Notes under the pieces: generated by a model
Seen by the model: only the letters and a program-made list of their open reading frames with translations
The model's database searches: none
What the model was told of the DNA's origin: nothing
Made by a program: the position numbers and the translations under genes
Shown: positions 34,541 to 42,901 of the stretch, in pieces
How positions within the stretch are numbered: the stretch's first letter is position 1
Layout: every line of letters starts with the position of its first letter
Assembly (NCBI GenBank): GCA_015067925.1
Contig: SVLN01000001.1
Coordinates: forward strand, 54,585-118,584
DNA: 64,000 nucleotides
DNA from: Oscillospiraceae bacterium
Lineage (GTDB): Bacteria; Bacillota; Clostridia; Oscillospirales; Oscillospiraceae
Direction: 5' to 3'

Positions 34541-35017
34541 TTACATTTCAATTAATTCCAGCACAAGTCGTGCAGCCTCGTCGGTACTTTGCTGACGGAT
34601 TTCTGCTCGATCACCGCTAAAATGAAACTCGGTGCACAAGGTGCTCTCGCCCTTCGACGCGGCGATATACACCAAGCCCACAGGCTTCTTCGTGTCATCG
34701 CTCTTGGGGCCTGCGATACCCGTGATGCCCACGCCCAGGTCCGCACCAATGGAATTGCGCACACCCTCGGCCATCTGCCGCGCGACAGGTTCCGAGACCG
34801 CGCCAAAGGCGCGAAGATCCTCTTCGCTGACGCCCAGGAGCTTTGCCTTGACAGCATTGCTGTAGCTCACCACGCCGCCGGGATACACCGCCGATGCACC
34901 GGATACATCCGTGATGCGCTTGCCCAAAAGTCCGCCTGTGCAGGATTCCGCCGTGGCCAGGCTCAGGCCCTTTTCTTTCAGGCGCTCTACCAAGGAAACA
35001 ACGGGATCAGTCTTCAT
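34541..35017 (-). CDS. CinA C-terminal domain protein (nicotinamide-nucleotide amidase)
   Basis: A 158-residue stand-alone CinA_C (PncC) protein: LSLATAESCTGGLLGKRITDVSGASAVYPGGVVSYSNAVK, then GITGIAGPKSDDTKKPVGLVY. PncC deamidates NMN to nicotinate mononucleotide in NAD recycling. The ATG at 35017 overlaps the thiI stop by 11 bases. The N-terminal molybdopterin-binding half of full CinA is absent, as in E. coli PncC. Confidence 0.9.
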   Translation of the reverse strand: MKTDPVVSLVERLKEKGLSLATAESCTGGLLGKRITDVSGASAVYPGGVVSYSNAVKAKLLGVSEEDLRAFGAVSEPVARQMAEGVRNSIGADLGVGITGIAGPKSDDTKKPVGLVYIAASKGESTLCTEFHFSGDRAEIRQQSTDEAARLVLELIEM

Positions 35018-36185
35018 ACTTGACCTGAACCTTTTCCACATTCTGCAGGGCGCGCTCGATCAGGCCTTCCACATCCAGAGGAGCCTCAGCCTCTTCCACA
35101 GCCTTCAGGCTGGGCTTGGTCTTGGGATGCTTGGGCGTAAAGACGGTGCAGCAGTCCTCATAGGGCAGAATGGAAGTCTCCAGTGTGCCGATCTTGCGGG
35201 CGATCTTGACAACCTCTTCCTTGTCCATGCCGATGAGCGGCTGGAAGATGGGCATATCAACAACATGAGCGGTCACGGCCATGGCCTGCATGGTCTGGCT
35301 GGCAACCTGGCCCAGGCTCTCGCCGGTGACCAGAGCTTCCGCACCGTGATCGCGGGCGATGCGCTCAGAAATGCGCATCATGAACCGGCGCATAATCAGG
35401 GTGAAGTATTCTTCCGGGCAGTTGTCGCGGATAGCTTCCTGGATCTCGGTAAAGCCGACGATATCCACCGTCATACGGCCCATGTAACGGGTCATCAGAC
35501 GAGCCAGTTCCAGCACTTTCTGCTTGGCAAGCTCAGAGGTGTACGGATAGGAGAAGAAATGGATGCACTCCAGCTCTGCGCCGCGCTTGCCGATCATATA
35601 GCCGGCCACAGGAGAGTCGATGCCGCCGGAGAGCAGCAGTGCCGCCTTGCCTCCCACGCCCGTGGGCAGACCGCCGGCACCGGGAGTCGCCGGGCCGTGA
35701 ACATAGGCCGCGTGATCACGCACTTCCACATAGACGGTATAGGCAGGATGATGCACATCCACCTTCAGATTCGGATAAGCCTCGGCGATCAGGCCGCCGA
35801 TGTGCTGGCTGATCTGGATGGAATTCAGGGGAAAGCGCTTATCTGAGCGCTTGGACTCCACCTTGAAGCTGGTTCCCATGGCCAGATCGTCGCCCAGATA
35901 GCTCTGCACCGCGGCAAAGATGGCGTCCAGATCCTTCTCGCAGGGTCTGCAGCGGCAGACAGAAACCACGCCGAAGATGGCGCCGCAGGCATCCCAGGCG
36001 CCGTCCACGTCGCAGGTGTCCTCCAGCGGTTCCACGTAGACCGTGGACTGGGTCAAATACACCTTGAACTTGCCGTAGGCAGCCAGTCTGCGGCGGATGT
36101 TGGACTTGAGTCTGTTTTCAAAATTATAGCGATTCGCACCCTTCAGCACGATCTCGCCCAACTTGAGCAAAAACATTTCATTCAT
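35007..36185 (-). CDS. thiI: tRNA 4-thiouridine synthase ThiI
   Basis: ThiI of 392 residues from ATG 36185. An N-terminal ferredoxin-like/THUMP region (MFLLKLGEIVLKGANRYNFENRL) precedes the PP-loop ALLLSGGIDSPVAGYMIGKRG and the C-terminal CEAD-like segment. There is no rhodanese domain, as in other Gram-positive ThiI proteins. It makes s4U8 in tRNA and can feed sulfur to thiamine. It needs a cysteine desulfurase, which is not in this window. It overlaps cinA downstream. Confidence 0.95.
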   Translation of the reverse strand: MNEMFLLKLGEIVLKGANRYNFENRLKSNIRRRLAAYGKFKVYLTQSTVYVEPLEDTCDVDGAWDACGAIFGVVSVCRCRPCEKDLDAIFAAVQSYLGDDLAMGTSFKVESKRSDKRFPLNSIQISQHIGGLIAEAYPNLKVDVHHPAYTVYVEVRDHAAYVHGPATPGAGGLPTGVGGKAALLLSGGIDSPVAGYMIGKRGAELECIHFFSYPYTSELAKQKVLELARLMTRYMGRMTVDIVGFTEIQEAIRDNCPEEYFTLIMRRFMMRISERIARDHGAEALVTGESLGQVASQTMQAMAVTAHVVDMPIFQPLIGMDKEEVVKIARKIGTLETSILPYEDCCTVFTPKHPKTKPSLKAVEEAEAPLDVEGLIERALQNVEKVQVKYED

Positions 36186-36246
36186 GAAGAAAATACTCCA
36201 ATCTATTATCTGATCCCGCACATATTACCATGCTGCGGTGCAAAAA

Positions 36247-37764
36247 TCAACCTCTTCCCAGATTCACGGAACGGAACTGAATGGCCTCCGCCAGATGCAT
36301 GGGACCAATTCGCTCCGCCCCCTCCAGATCTGCGATGGTTCTTGCCACTTTCAGGATTCGGTCGTGGCTTCTGGCAGTCAGTCCCAGACGGTCGAAGGCC
36401 TGCTTGAGCAGCGCGGAGGATGCCTCATCCAGCTCACAGGCGCTGCGCAGCACCCGCCCGGACATCTGGGCATTGCTCTGCACATCGGTTCCCACAAAAC
36501 GCTCCTGTTGAATCTTTCTGGCTGCATTGACCCGAGCGCGGATGGCCTCCGAGCTCTCCGCCGGGGCGCGGCGGGTCAGGTCCTCATAGGACACAGCAGG
36601 AACCTCAACCATGATGTCGATACGGTCGAGCAGCGGACCGGACAGCCGGCTCAAGTACTGATCCACCGCATTCTGGCTGCAGGTGCAGCGTCCGGAGGGA
36701 TCGCCGTACCAGCCGCATTTGCAGGGATTCATGGCGCAGACCAGCATAATTTCGCTGGGATAGCTCACCGAGCCGTTGGCACGGGAGATCGTCACCTGTC
36801 CATCTTCCAGCGGCTGACGCAAAATCTCCAGGGCATCCTTACGGAACTCGGGCAGCTCGTCCAAAAACAGCACGCCTTTATGGGCCAGGGAGATCTCACC
36901 CGGGCGCAGATTGCTGCCGCCGCCGGACAGGCCTACGGCAGACACCGTGTGGTGCGGACTGCGGAAGGGCCTTGTATGGATCAGCGGCTGGGATGCGTTC
37001 ACCATGCCCAGCACGGAATAAATCTTGGTCACTTCCAGGGCTTCCTGCCGACTCATATCGGGAAGGATCGACGGCAGCCGCTTGGAGAGCATGCTCTTGC
37101 CGCTGCCCGGAGGTCCGACCATCAGAATGTTGTGGCTGCCCGCAGCCGCAATTTCCAGGGCGCGTTTGACATTCTCCTGCCCTTTCACATCCGCAAAGTC
37201 CGCAGCGTAGCTCACCATAGTTTCGGGGTTCCAGGGCTGCCTTGCGGCAATGGGTTCTTCGCCGCTCAGGTGGCGCGCCAACTGCAACACATCCGTCACG
37301 CCGTAGACCGTCAGGCCGTCGGCCAGGGTGGCCTCTGCGGCATTTGCAGCCGGGACATAGAGTTCTTCAAAACCCAGTTCCTTTGCAGCCAGGGCCATGG
37401 GCAGCACGCCCGCCACGGGACGCAGCTTTCCCTCAAGACTCAACTCTCCCAAAAAGGCACATTTTGTCTTGGGCAGCTTCACCATTTCAGAAGCTGCCAG
37501 AATACCCAGAAGAATCGGCAGGTCATACACCGTGCCGGACTTCTTGGTACCTGCCGGAGCCAGGTTCAGTGTGATGCGGCTGACCGGGAACTTGAAGCCG
37601 CAGTTCTTGATGGCAGCCCGCACGCGCTCACGGGATTCCTTTACGGCAGCATCGGGCAGGCCCACCACTTCAAAGGCGGGCAGGCCGTTGGTGATATAAC
37701 ACTCCACCGAGACTTCATATCCGTTGATTCCGTTCAGTCCCAGGGATCTCACATTCTGCAGCAT
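36247..37764 (-). CDS. comM: YifB/ComM-family Mg-chelatase-like AAA ATPase
   Basis: A 505-residue ComM/YifB protein from ATG 37764 behind GCGGAGGAA. The N-terminal S5-like/Lon-type domain (ITNGLPAFEVVGLPDAAVKESRERVRAAI) is followed by Walker A MVGPPGSGKSMLSKRLPSIL, Walker B GVLFLDELPEF, a four-Cys insert (CAMNPCKCGWYGD...CTC) and the Mg-chelatase C-terminal domain. ComM is a branch-migration helicase for integrating transformed DNA in other bacteria. A good promoter lies just upstream. Confidence 0.93.
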   Translation of the reverse strand: MLQNVRSLGLNGINGYEVSVECYITNGLPAFEVVGLPDAAVKESRERVRAAIKNCGFKFPVSRITLNLAPAGTKKSGTVYDLPILLGILAASEMVKLPKTKCAFLGELSLEGKLRPVAGVLPMALAAKELGFEELYVPAANAAEATLADGLTVYGVTDVLQLARHLSGEEPIAARQPWNPETMVSYAADFADVKGQENVKRALEIAAAGSHNILMVGPPGSGKSMLSKRLPSILPDMSRQEALEVTKIYSVLGMVNASQPLIHTRPFRSPHHTVSAVGLSGGGSNLRPGEISLAHKGVLFLDELPEFRKDALEILRQPLEDGQVTISRANGSVSYPSEIMLVCAMNPCKCGWYGDPSGRCTCSQNAVDQYLSRLSGPLLDRIDIMVEVPAVSYEDLTRRAPAESSEAIRARVNAARKIQQERFVGTDVQSNAQMSGRVLRSACELDEASSALLKQAFDRLGLTARSHDRILKVARTIADLEGAERIGPMHLAEAIQFRSVNLGRG

Positions 37765-37816
37765 AGCGTTCCTCCGCGTCCGGCCTTCATCAGCCCGTTC
37801 TTTCGTTCTTTTCTTT

Positions 37817-37845
37817 ATTCTATCTTGCTTTCCCAAAAAATGCAA
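37817..37845 (-). promoter_or_regulatory. Promoter of comM-thiI-cinA
   Basis: Minus strand TTGCAT (37840-37845), 17-base spacer, TAGAAT (37817-37822), between the lipoprotein stop and comM. Confidence 0.7.
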
Positions 37846-37848
37846 TCG

Positions 37849-38967
37849 TCAGCGAACCCACTGAGGCGGATACTCCGGCAGGGCTATTCCCTGATCCTCC
37901 ACTTCCGTTACGCCCGGAAGAAAGACCCATTCATAGACGCGGTACCGACCTTTTCCGATCCCACCGCACTCGATCAGATTGCCATGCTCATCGTACTTCG
38001 TGTATTCACTGTCAGAGAAACGGCCTGCGTAGTACGTCTTTCTTACCTGCTTGTCTGCGTTTTGGCGGTACTCATAGCGGCGCTGTTCCTTCTTTTCACC
38101 GGAGATCGTATATTCGTAGACTGCGATCAGCCTGTCGTTTTCGTCATATTCGTAGGTGGTTCTCGCTGTAATCATGCCTCTGCTCGAAATGGCATATCGT
38201 TCCAGAATTTTCCCATTCTCGTCATAAACACACCTGTTTTCGTTGCTGGTGTGCCCGTTGTCATACAGGTCGTAGGTGCGCTCGATCTTTCCGTCCGGAC
38301 GATATTCCGTCACATGCCAATCGGGCGATGTTCCATGCGGTACTTCGTCGTATTTTGTCTTTTCCATGACCAGATTGCCGGTTTCGTCGTAAAAATACAG
38401 CACATGGTCGGTGAGCTTTCCCCTGTGATACCGCCGTTCGTCGCACATTCTGCCATCCTCAGAATACGAATAAACCAGTTCATCATAAATTTCATCCATT
38501 CCGAAGGTCGCAGAGAACGATTTGGAAGAAATGATTCTGCCCATTTCGTCATACTCATTTGTCACCTTATACGCCAGTTTTCCATCCGAGTCGTAGACAT
38601 ACCGGCGGATCAGGTTTCCATCCTCGTTATAGTAGAAAAGCTGATCGGAATATTCCTCGTTATATCGCTTCTCATCCGTCTCATCTTTGTATCTGTTGCG
38701 AAAAACCAGTCTTCCCTGACTGTCGTAGGAGAAGCGATTATGGTAGGCCTCCCATCCTATATCGCTGGAGCGGTTTTCATAGCTTTCCACCAGTCGTCCG
38801 TGTTTGTCATAGGTGCGCTCTCCCAGCACAACCGGATTCGGTTCCATCCAGGAAGCGTCCCGATACTCCAGTTCTCTGACGCAGACCCATACGCCGGTTT
38901 GGTTTTCAGTTGAACATGCGCTCATCAGAAGGCACAGGGCAATGACCATAAAAACAATCTTTTTCAT
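37849..38967 (-). CDS. Lipoprotein with YD/RHS-like tyrosine repeats
   Basis: A 372-residue lipoprotein: signal with lipobox KKIVFMVIALCLLMSAC, then about twelve tandem repeats of 20-25 residues of the form YDxxGxLxxxxxY (YDKHGRLVESYENR, YDSQGRLVFRNRY, YNEDGNLIRRYVY, YDEMGRIISSKSF, YDENGKILERYAI, YDENDRLIAVYEY). This is the YD-repeat pattern of RHS and wall proteins, but no toxin domain follows. It probably forms a surface beta-rod. ATG 38967 has AAAGGAA upstream. Ligand unknown. Confidence 0.8.
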   Translation of the reverse strand: MKKIVFMVIALCLLMSACSTENQTGVWVCVRELEYRDASWMEPNPVVLGERTYDKHGRLVESYENRSSDIGWEAYHNRFSYDSQGRLVFRNRYKDETDEKRYNEEYSDQLFYYNEDGNLIRRYVYDSDGKLAYKVTNEYDEMGRIISSKSFSATFGMDEIYDELVYSYSEDGRMCDERRYHRGKLTDHVLYFYDETGNLVMEKTKYDEVPHGTSPDWHVTEYRPDGKIERTYDLYDNGHTSNENRCVYDENGKILERYAISSRGMITARTTYEYDENDRLIAVYEYTISGEKKEQRRYEYRQNADKQVRKTYYAGRFSDSEYTKYDEHGNLIECGGIGKGRYRVYEWVFLPGVTEVEDQGIALPEYPPQWVR

Positions 38968-39141
38968 TCCGGTTCCTTTCTTACGCAAAACTGACATCTT
39001 CTTACAAAAATATTATACAAAACAGGTCTTTTGGTTGCAAGCCTTTCCTTTCTCTTGCACCAAAACTACCATTCTCCAAAACATCCATAAATTTATGCAG
39101 TTTTTTATGCAGTTTTTTTGAGCTTAAACAGGAATCTGCAA

Positions 39142-39170
39142 TTTACAAACCGAAAATGCTGTGTTATAAT
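39142..39170 (+). promoter_or_regulatory. Strong promoter of nifJ
   Basis: TTTACA (39142-39147), 17-base spacer, TATAAT (39165-39170) with a TGT extended -10. An AGGAGG follows at 39195-39200. Confidence 0.8.
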
Positions 39171-39208
39171 ATTGAAGTTTAGAACATTACTTTTAGGAGG
39201 TAATTCCA

Positions 39209-42200
39209 TTGGCCAGAAAGCTCAAAACAATGGACGGTAACAATGCCGCCGCATGGGTATCCTATGCGTTTACCGAAGTCGCCGGCATTTATCCCATCAC
39301 TCCGTCCAGCCCCATGGCTGACTACGTCGATCAGTGGTCCGCCCAGGGCATGAAGAACATCTTCGGCAACCCTGTTAAGGTCATCGAGATGCAGTCCGAG
39401 GCCGGTGCCGCCGGTACCACCCACGGCTCCCTGAACGCCGGTGCCCTGACCACCACCTACACCGCTTCCCAGGGCCTGCTGCTGATGATCCCCAACATGT
39501 ACAAGATCGCCGGCGAACTGCTCCCCGGTGTCTTCCATGTCTCCGCTCGCTGCGTCGCTTCCCAGTCTCTGAACATCTTCGGCGATCACTCCGACGTCTA
39601 CGCTTGCCGTCAGACCGGTTTCGCCATGCTGGCTGAGACCAATCCTCAGGAAGTTATGGACCTGGGCGCTGTTGCCCACCTGGCTGCCATTGAAGGCCGC
39701 GTTCCCTTCCTGAACTTCTTCGACGGCTTCCGCACCTCCCACGAGCTGCAGAAGATCGCCATCTGGGACTTTGAGGACCTGGCTGAAATGTGCAACATGG
39801 ACGCCGTCAACGAGTTCCGCAAGAGAGCTCTGAACCCCGAGCATCCCGTGATGCGCGGCAGCCATGAAAACGACGACATCTTCTTCCAGCATCGTGAGAG
39901 CTGCAACAGCTACTACAATGCTCTGCCCGAGATCGTTGAGAAGTACATGGCTAAGGTCAATGCCAAGCTGGGCACTGACTATCAGCTGTTCAACTACTAC
40001 GGCGCCCCCGATGCTGACCGCGTCATCATCGCCATGGGCTCCATCTGCGACGTGACCGAGGAAGTCATCGACTACCTGAACGCCAACGGCCAGAAGGTCG
40101 GTCTGGTTAAGGTCCGCCTGTATCGTCCGTTCCGCGCCGACAAGCTCCTGGCTGCTATCCCCGAGACCTGCAAGAAGATCGCCGTTCTCGACCGCACCAA
40201 GGAACCCGGCTCCCTGGGCGAACCCCTGTACCTGGATGTTGTTGCTGCTCTGGCCAACGCCGGCAAGTCCGACGTGAAGGTTATCGGCGGCCGCTACGGT
40301 CTGGGCTCCAAGGATACCGCTCCCGCTTCCGTCTTCGCCGTCTATGACGAGCTGGCTAAGGACGAGATGAAGCGCGAGTTCACCATCGGCATCGTCGACG
40401 ACCTGACTCACCTCAGCCTCGAAGAGCCGAAGAACGCTCCCAACACCGCTGCCAAGGGCACCATCGAGTGCAAGTTCTGGGGTCTGGGCGGCGACGGCAC
40501 TGTCGGCGCCAACAAGAACTCCATCAAGATCATCGGCGACCACACCGACAAGTACGTTCAGGCTTACTTCCAGTATGACTCCAAGAAGACCGGCGGTATC
40601 ACCATCAGCCACCTGCGCTTTGGCGATCAGCCCATCAAGAGCCCGTACTACATCAACAAGGCCGACTTCGTCGCCTGCCACAATCCGTCTTACGTCCTGA
40701 AGGGCTTCAAGATGGTCAACGATGTTAAGCCCGGCGGTATCTTCATGATCAACTGCCAGTGGACTCCGGAAGAGCTTGACAAGGTCATGCCCGCCGAAGC
40801 CAAGCGCTACATCGCTCAGAACAACGTTCAGCTCTACACCATCAATGCCATCGACCTGTGCGTTGAGATCGGTATGGGCAAGCGCACCAACACCACCCTG
40901 CAGTCTGCCTTCTTCACTCTGGCGAAGGTCATGCCGCAGGAGGACGCCATCGCTTACATGAAGGATGCCGCCACCAAGTCCTACCTGAAGAAGGGCCAGG
41001 ACGTTGTCGATATGAACCACAAGGCCATCGACCTGGGCGCCACCGCTTTCGTGAAGGTTGACGTTCCCGCCTCCTGGGCTGACGCTGTTGATGCTGCCGA
41101 AGAAAAGGCTCTCGTTGGCGATGCCAAGCTGGTCAAGCAGGTTTCCTCCATCCTCGAGCCCGTCAGCAAGATGGATGGCTACAGCCTGACTGTCGGCGCT
41201 TTCGCCGATCATGCCGACGGCACCTTCCAGCACGGCGCCTCCGCTTACGAGAAGCGCGGCGTTGCTGTCACCGTTCCCACTTGGGACGCTGAGAAGTGCA
41301 TCCAGTGCAACAACTGTGCTTATGTCTGCCCGCACGCCACTATCCGTCCCTTCGCCCTGACCGAGGCCGAAGCCGCTGCTGCTCCCGCTGCTGCTTCCAT
41401 CGTTCCCGTCAAGGCCGGCAAGGGCAAGGGTGTTTACACCTACACCATGGCCGTTTCCCCGCTGGATTGCATGGGTTGCGGCGTCTGCGTCGGCGTTTGC
41501 CCGACCAAGGCTCTGACCATGGTCCCGCAGGAGCAGGAAGCTGCCCAGCAGGAAGTCTTCGACTACATGGTCGCCAATGTTTCCGAGAAGCCTGAGGTCA
41601 TCGACCTGACTGTCAAGGGCAGCCAGTTCAAGACCCCGCTGCTCGAGTTCTCCGGCTCCTGCGCCGGCTGTGCTGAGACCGCTTATGCTCGCCTGGTCAC
41701 TCAGGTCTGCGGCGATCGTATGTACATCTCCAATGCTACCGGTTGTTCCTCCATCTGGGGCGGCCCGGCTGCTACCAGCCCCTACACCGTCAATAAGGAA
41801 GGCCGCGGCCCCGCTTGGGCAAACTCCCTGTTCGAGGACAACGCCGAGCACGGTCTGGGCATGCACATCGCTCAGAAGACCATCCGCGCCGAACTCATTG
41901 AGAAGGTCCGCAAGATGAAGGACAGCGGCAAGTCTCCCGCTGAGGCTGTTGCCGTTATGGAGAACTACCTGAACACCCTCAACGATGGCGAAGCCAACAA
42001 GGCTGCCACCGAGGCTCTGATCCCTGTTCTCGAGAACGCTGCCGCTCACGGCTGCCCGATCGCTCCCACCATCCTGGCCAAGAAGGAATTCCTGTCCAAG
42101 AAGTCCGTTTGGATCTTCGGTGGCGACGGCTGGGCTTACGACATCGGCTTCGGCGGTCTGGACCATGTCCTGGCTTCCGGCGAAGACGTCAACATCTTCG

Positions 42201-42757
42201 TCTTCGATACCGAGGTCTACTCCAACACCGGCGGTCAGGCTTCCAAGGCTTCCAACATCGGTCAGGTTGCTCAGTTCGCAGCTGCCGGTAAGGAAATCAA
42301 GAAGAAGTCCCTGGCTGACATCGCCATGAGCTACGGCTACGTTTATGTTGCCCAGGTCGCTATGGGCGCCAACCCCGCTCAGACCATCAAGGCCATCGCT
42401 GAGGCCGAGGCTTACAATGGCCCGTCCATCATCATCGGCTACGCTCCCTGCGAAATGCACTCCATCAAGGGCGGCATGCAGAACTGCCAGGCTGAGATGA
42501 AGAAGGCTGTTGAGTGCGGCTACTGGAACATGTTCCGCTTCAACCCGGCTGCCAAGGCCGAGGGCAAGAACCCGTTCACCCTGGACAGCAAGGCTCCCGC
42601 CGGCGGCTACCAGGAGTTCCTGATGAACGAGGCTCGCTACTCCCGTCTGACCCGCGAATTCCCCGAGCGTGCAGAGGTTCTGTTCGCCAAGTCCGAGGAA
42701 GCCGCGAAGGAGCGCTACGAGCACCTGCTCAAGCTGAAGGCTCTGTACGAGGCCTAA
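39209..42757 (+). CDS. nifJ: Pyruvate:ferredoxin (flavodoxin) oxidoreductase
   Basis: Single-chain PFOR of 1182 residues, full length. It starts at TTG 39209 (MARKLKTMDGNNAAAWVSYA) 8 bases after AGGAGG. The pyruvate site YPITPSSPMADY is near residue 30; two [4Fe-4S] motifs CIQCNNCAYVCP (about 697) and CMGCGVCVGVCP (about 753) follow; the third cluster/TPP region has CAGCAETAY (about 817), FGGDGWAYDIGFGG and YSNTGGQASKAS. It oxidises pyruvate to acetyl-CoA with ferredoxin, the central anaerobic step. Codon use is extremely C/G-ending, as for a very highly expressed gene. Monocistronic. Confidence 0.97.
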   Translation: MARKLKTMDGNNAAAWVSYAFTEVAGIYPITPSSPMADYVDQWSAQGMKNIFGNPVKVIEMQSEAGAAGTTHGSLNAGALTTTYTASQGLLLMIPNMYKIAGELLPGVFHVSARCVASQSLNIFGDHSDVYACRQTGFAMLAETNPQEVMDLGAVAHLAAIEGRVPFLNFFDGFRTSHELQKIAIWDFEDLAEMCNMDAVNEFRKRALNPEHPVMRGSHENDDIFFQHRESCNSYYNALPEIVEKYMAKVNAKLGTDYQLFNYYGAPDADRVIIAMGSICDVTEEVIDYLNANGQKVGLVKVRLYRPFRADKLLAAIPETCKKIAVLDRTKEPGSLGEPLYLDVVAALANAGKSDVKVIGGRYGLGSKDTAPASVFAVYDELAKDEMKREFTIGIVDDLTHLSLEEPKNAPNTAAKGTIECKFWGLGGDGTVGANKNSIKIIGDHTDKYVQAYFQYDSKKTGGITISHLRFGDQPIKSPYYINKADFVACHNPSYVLKGFKMVNDVKPGGIFMINCQWTPEELDKVMPAEAKRYIAQNNVQLYTINAIDLCVEIGMGKRTNTTLQSAFFTLAKVMPQEDAIAYMKDAATKSYLKKGQDVVDMNHKAIDLGATAFVKVDVPASWADAVDAAEEKALVGDAKLVKQVSSILEPVSKMDGYSLTVGAFADHADGTFQHGASAYEKRGVAVTVPTWDAEKCIQCNNCAYVCPHATIRPFALTEAEAAAAPAAASIVPVKAGKGKGVYTYTMAVSPLDCMGCGVCVGVCPTKALTMVPQEQEAAQQEVFDYMVANVSEKPEVIDLTVKGSQFKTPLLEFSGSCAGCAETAYARLVTQVCGDRMYISNATGCSSIWGGPAATSPYTVNKEGRGPAWANSLFEDNAEHGLGMHIAQKTIRAELIEKVRKMKDSGKSPAEAVAVMENYLNTLNDGEANKAATEALIPVLENAAAHGCPIAPTILAKKEFLSKKSVWIFGGDGWAYDIGFGGLDHVLASGEDVNIFVFDTEVYSNTGGQASKASNIGQVAQFAAAGKEIKKKSLADIAMSYGYVYVAQVAMGANPAQTIKAIAEAEAYNGPSIIIGYAPCEMHSIKGGMQNCQAEMKKAVECGYWNMFRFNPAAKAEGKNPFTLDSKAPAGGYQEFLMNEARYSRLTREFPERAEVLFAKSEEAAKERYEHLLKLKALYEA

Positions 42758-42777
42758 GCTCCTATCTCCCTAATGCA

Positions 42778-42807
42778 AAGAGGTGTGACCTTTCGGTCAC
42801 ACCTCTT
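42778..42807 (+). terminator. Terminator of nifJ
   Basis: AAGAGGTGTGACC, TTTC loop, GGTCACACCTCTT followed by TTCTG. Confidence 0.85.
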
Positions 42808-42829
42808 TTCTGTTCGTTTAAATGTAGCG

Positions 42830-42859
42830 TTGACAGATACATTGTCCTTTCAGTAAAAT
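42830..42859 (+). promoter_or_regulatory. Promoter of the beta-CASP nuclease gene
   Basis: TTGACA (42830-42835) with an 18-base spacer to TAAAAT (42854-42859), about 40 bases before the ATG. Confidence 0.7.
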
Positions 42860-42901
42860 AAAAATAGAACGTATGTTATCTTTGGAAAGGAGTGCTCATC
42901 T

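Noticed and set aside
36238-38913. 891-codon plus-strand ORF across comM and the YD-repeat lipoprotein
   Set aside because: It spans two real minus-strand genes and their gap; the second half is merely the complement of the lipoprotein repeats.
39179-42724. 1181-codon ORF antisense to nifJ
   Set aside because: Its translation is low-complexity (G, V, L, A, D rich) with no domain, and it mirrors the codon bias of nifJ, whose motifs are unambiguous.
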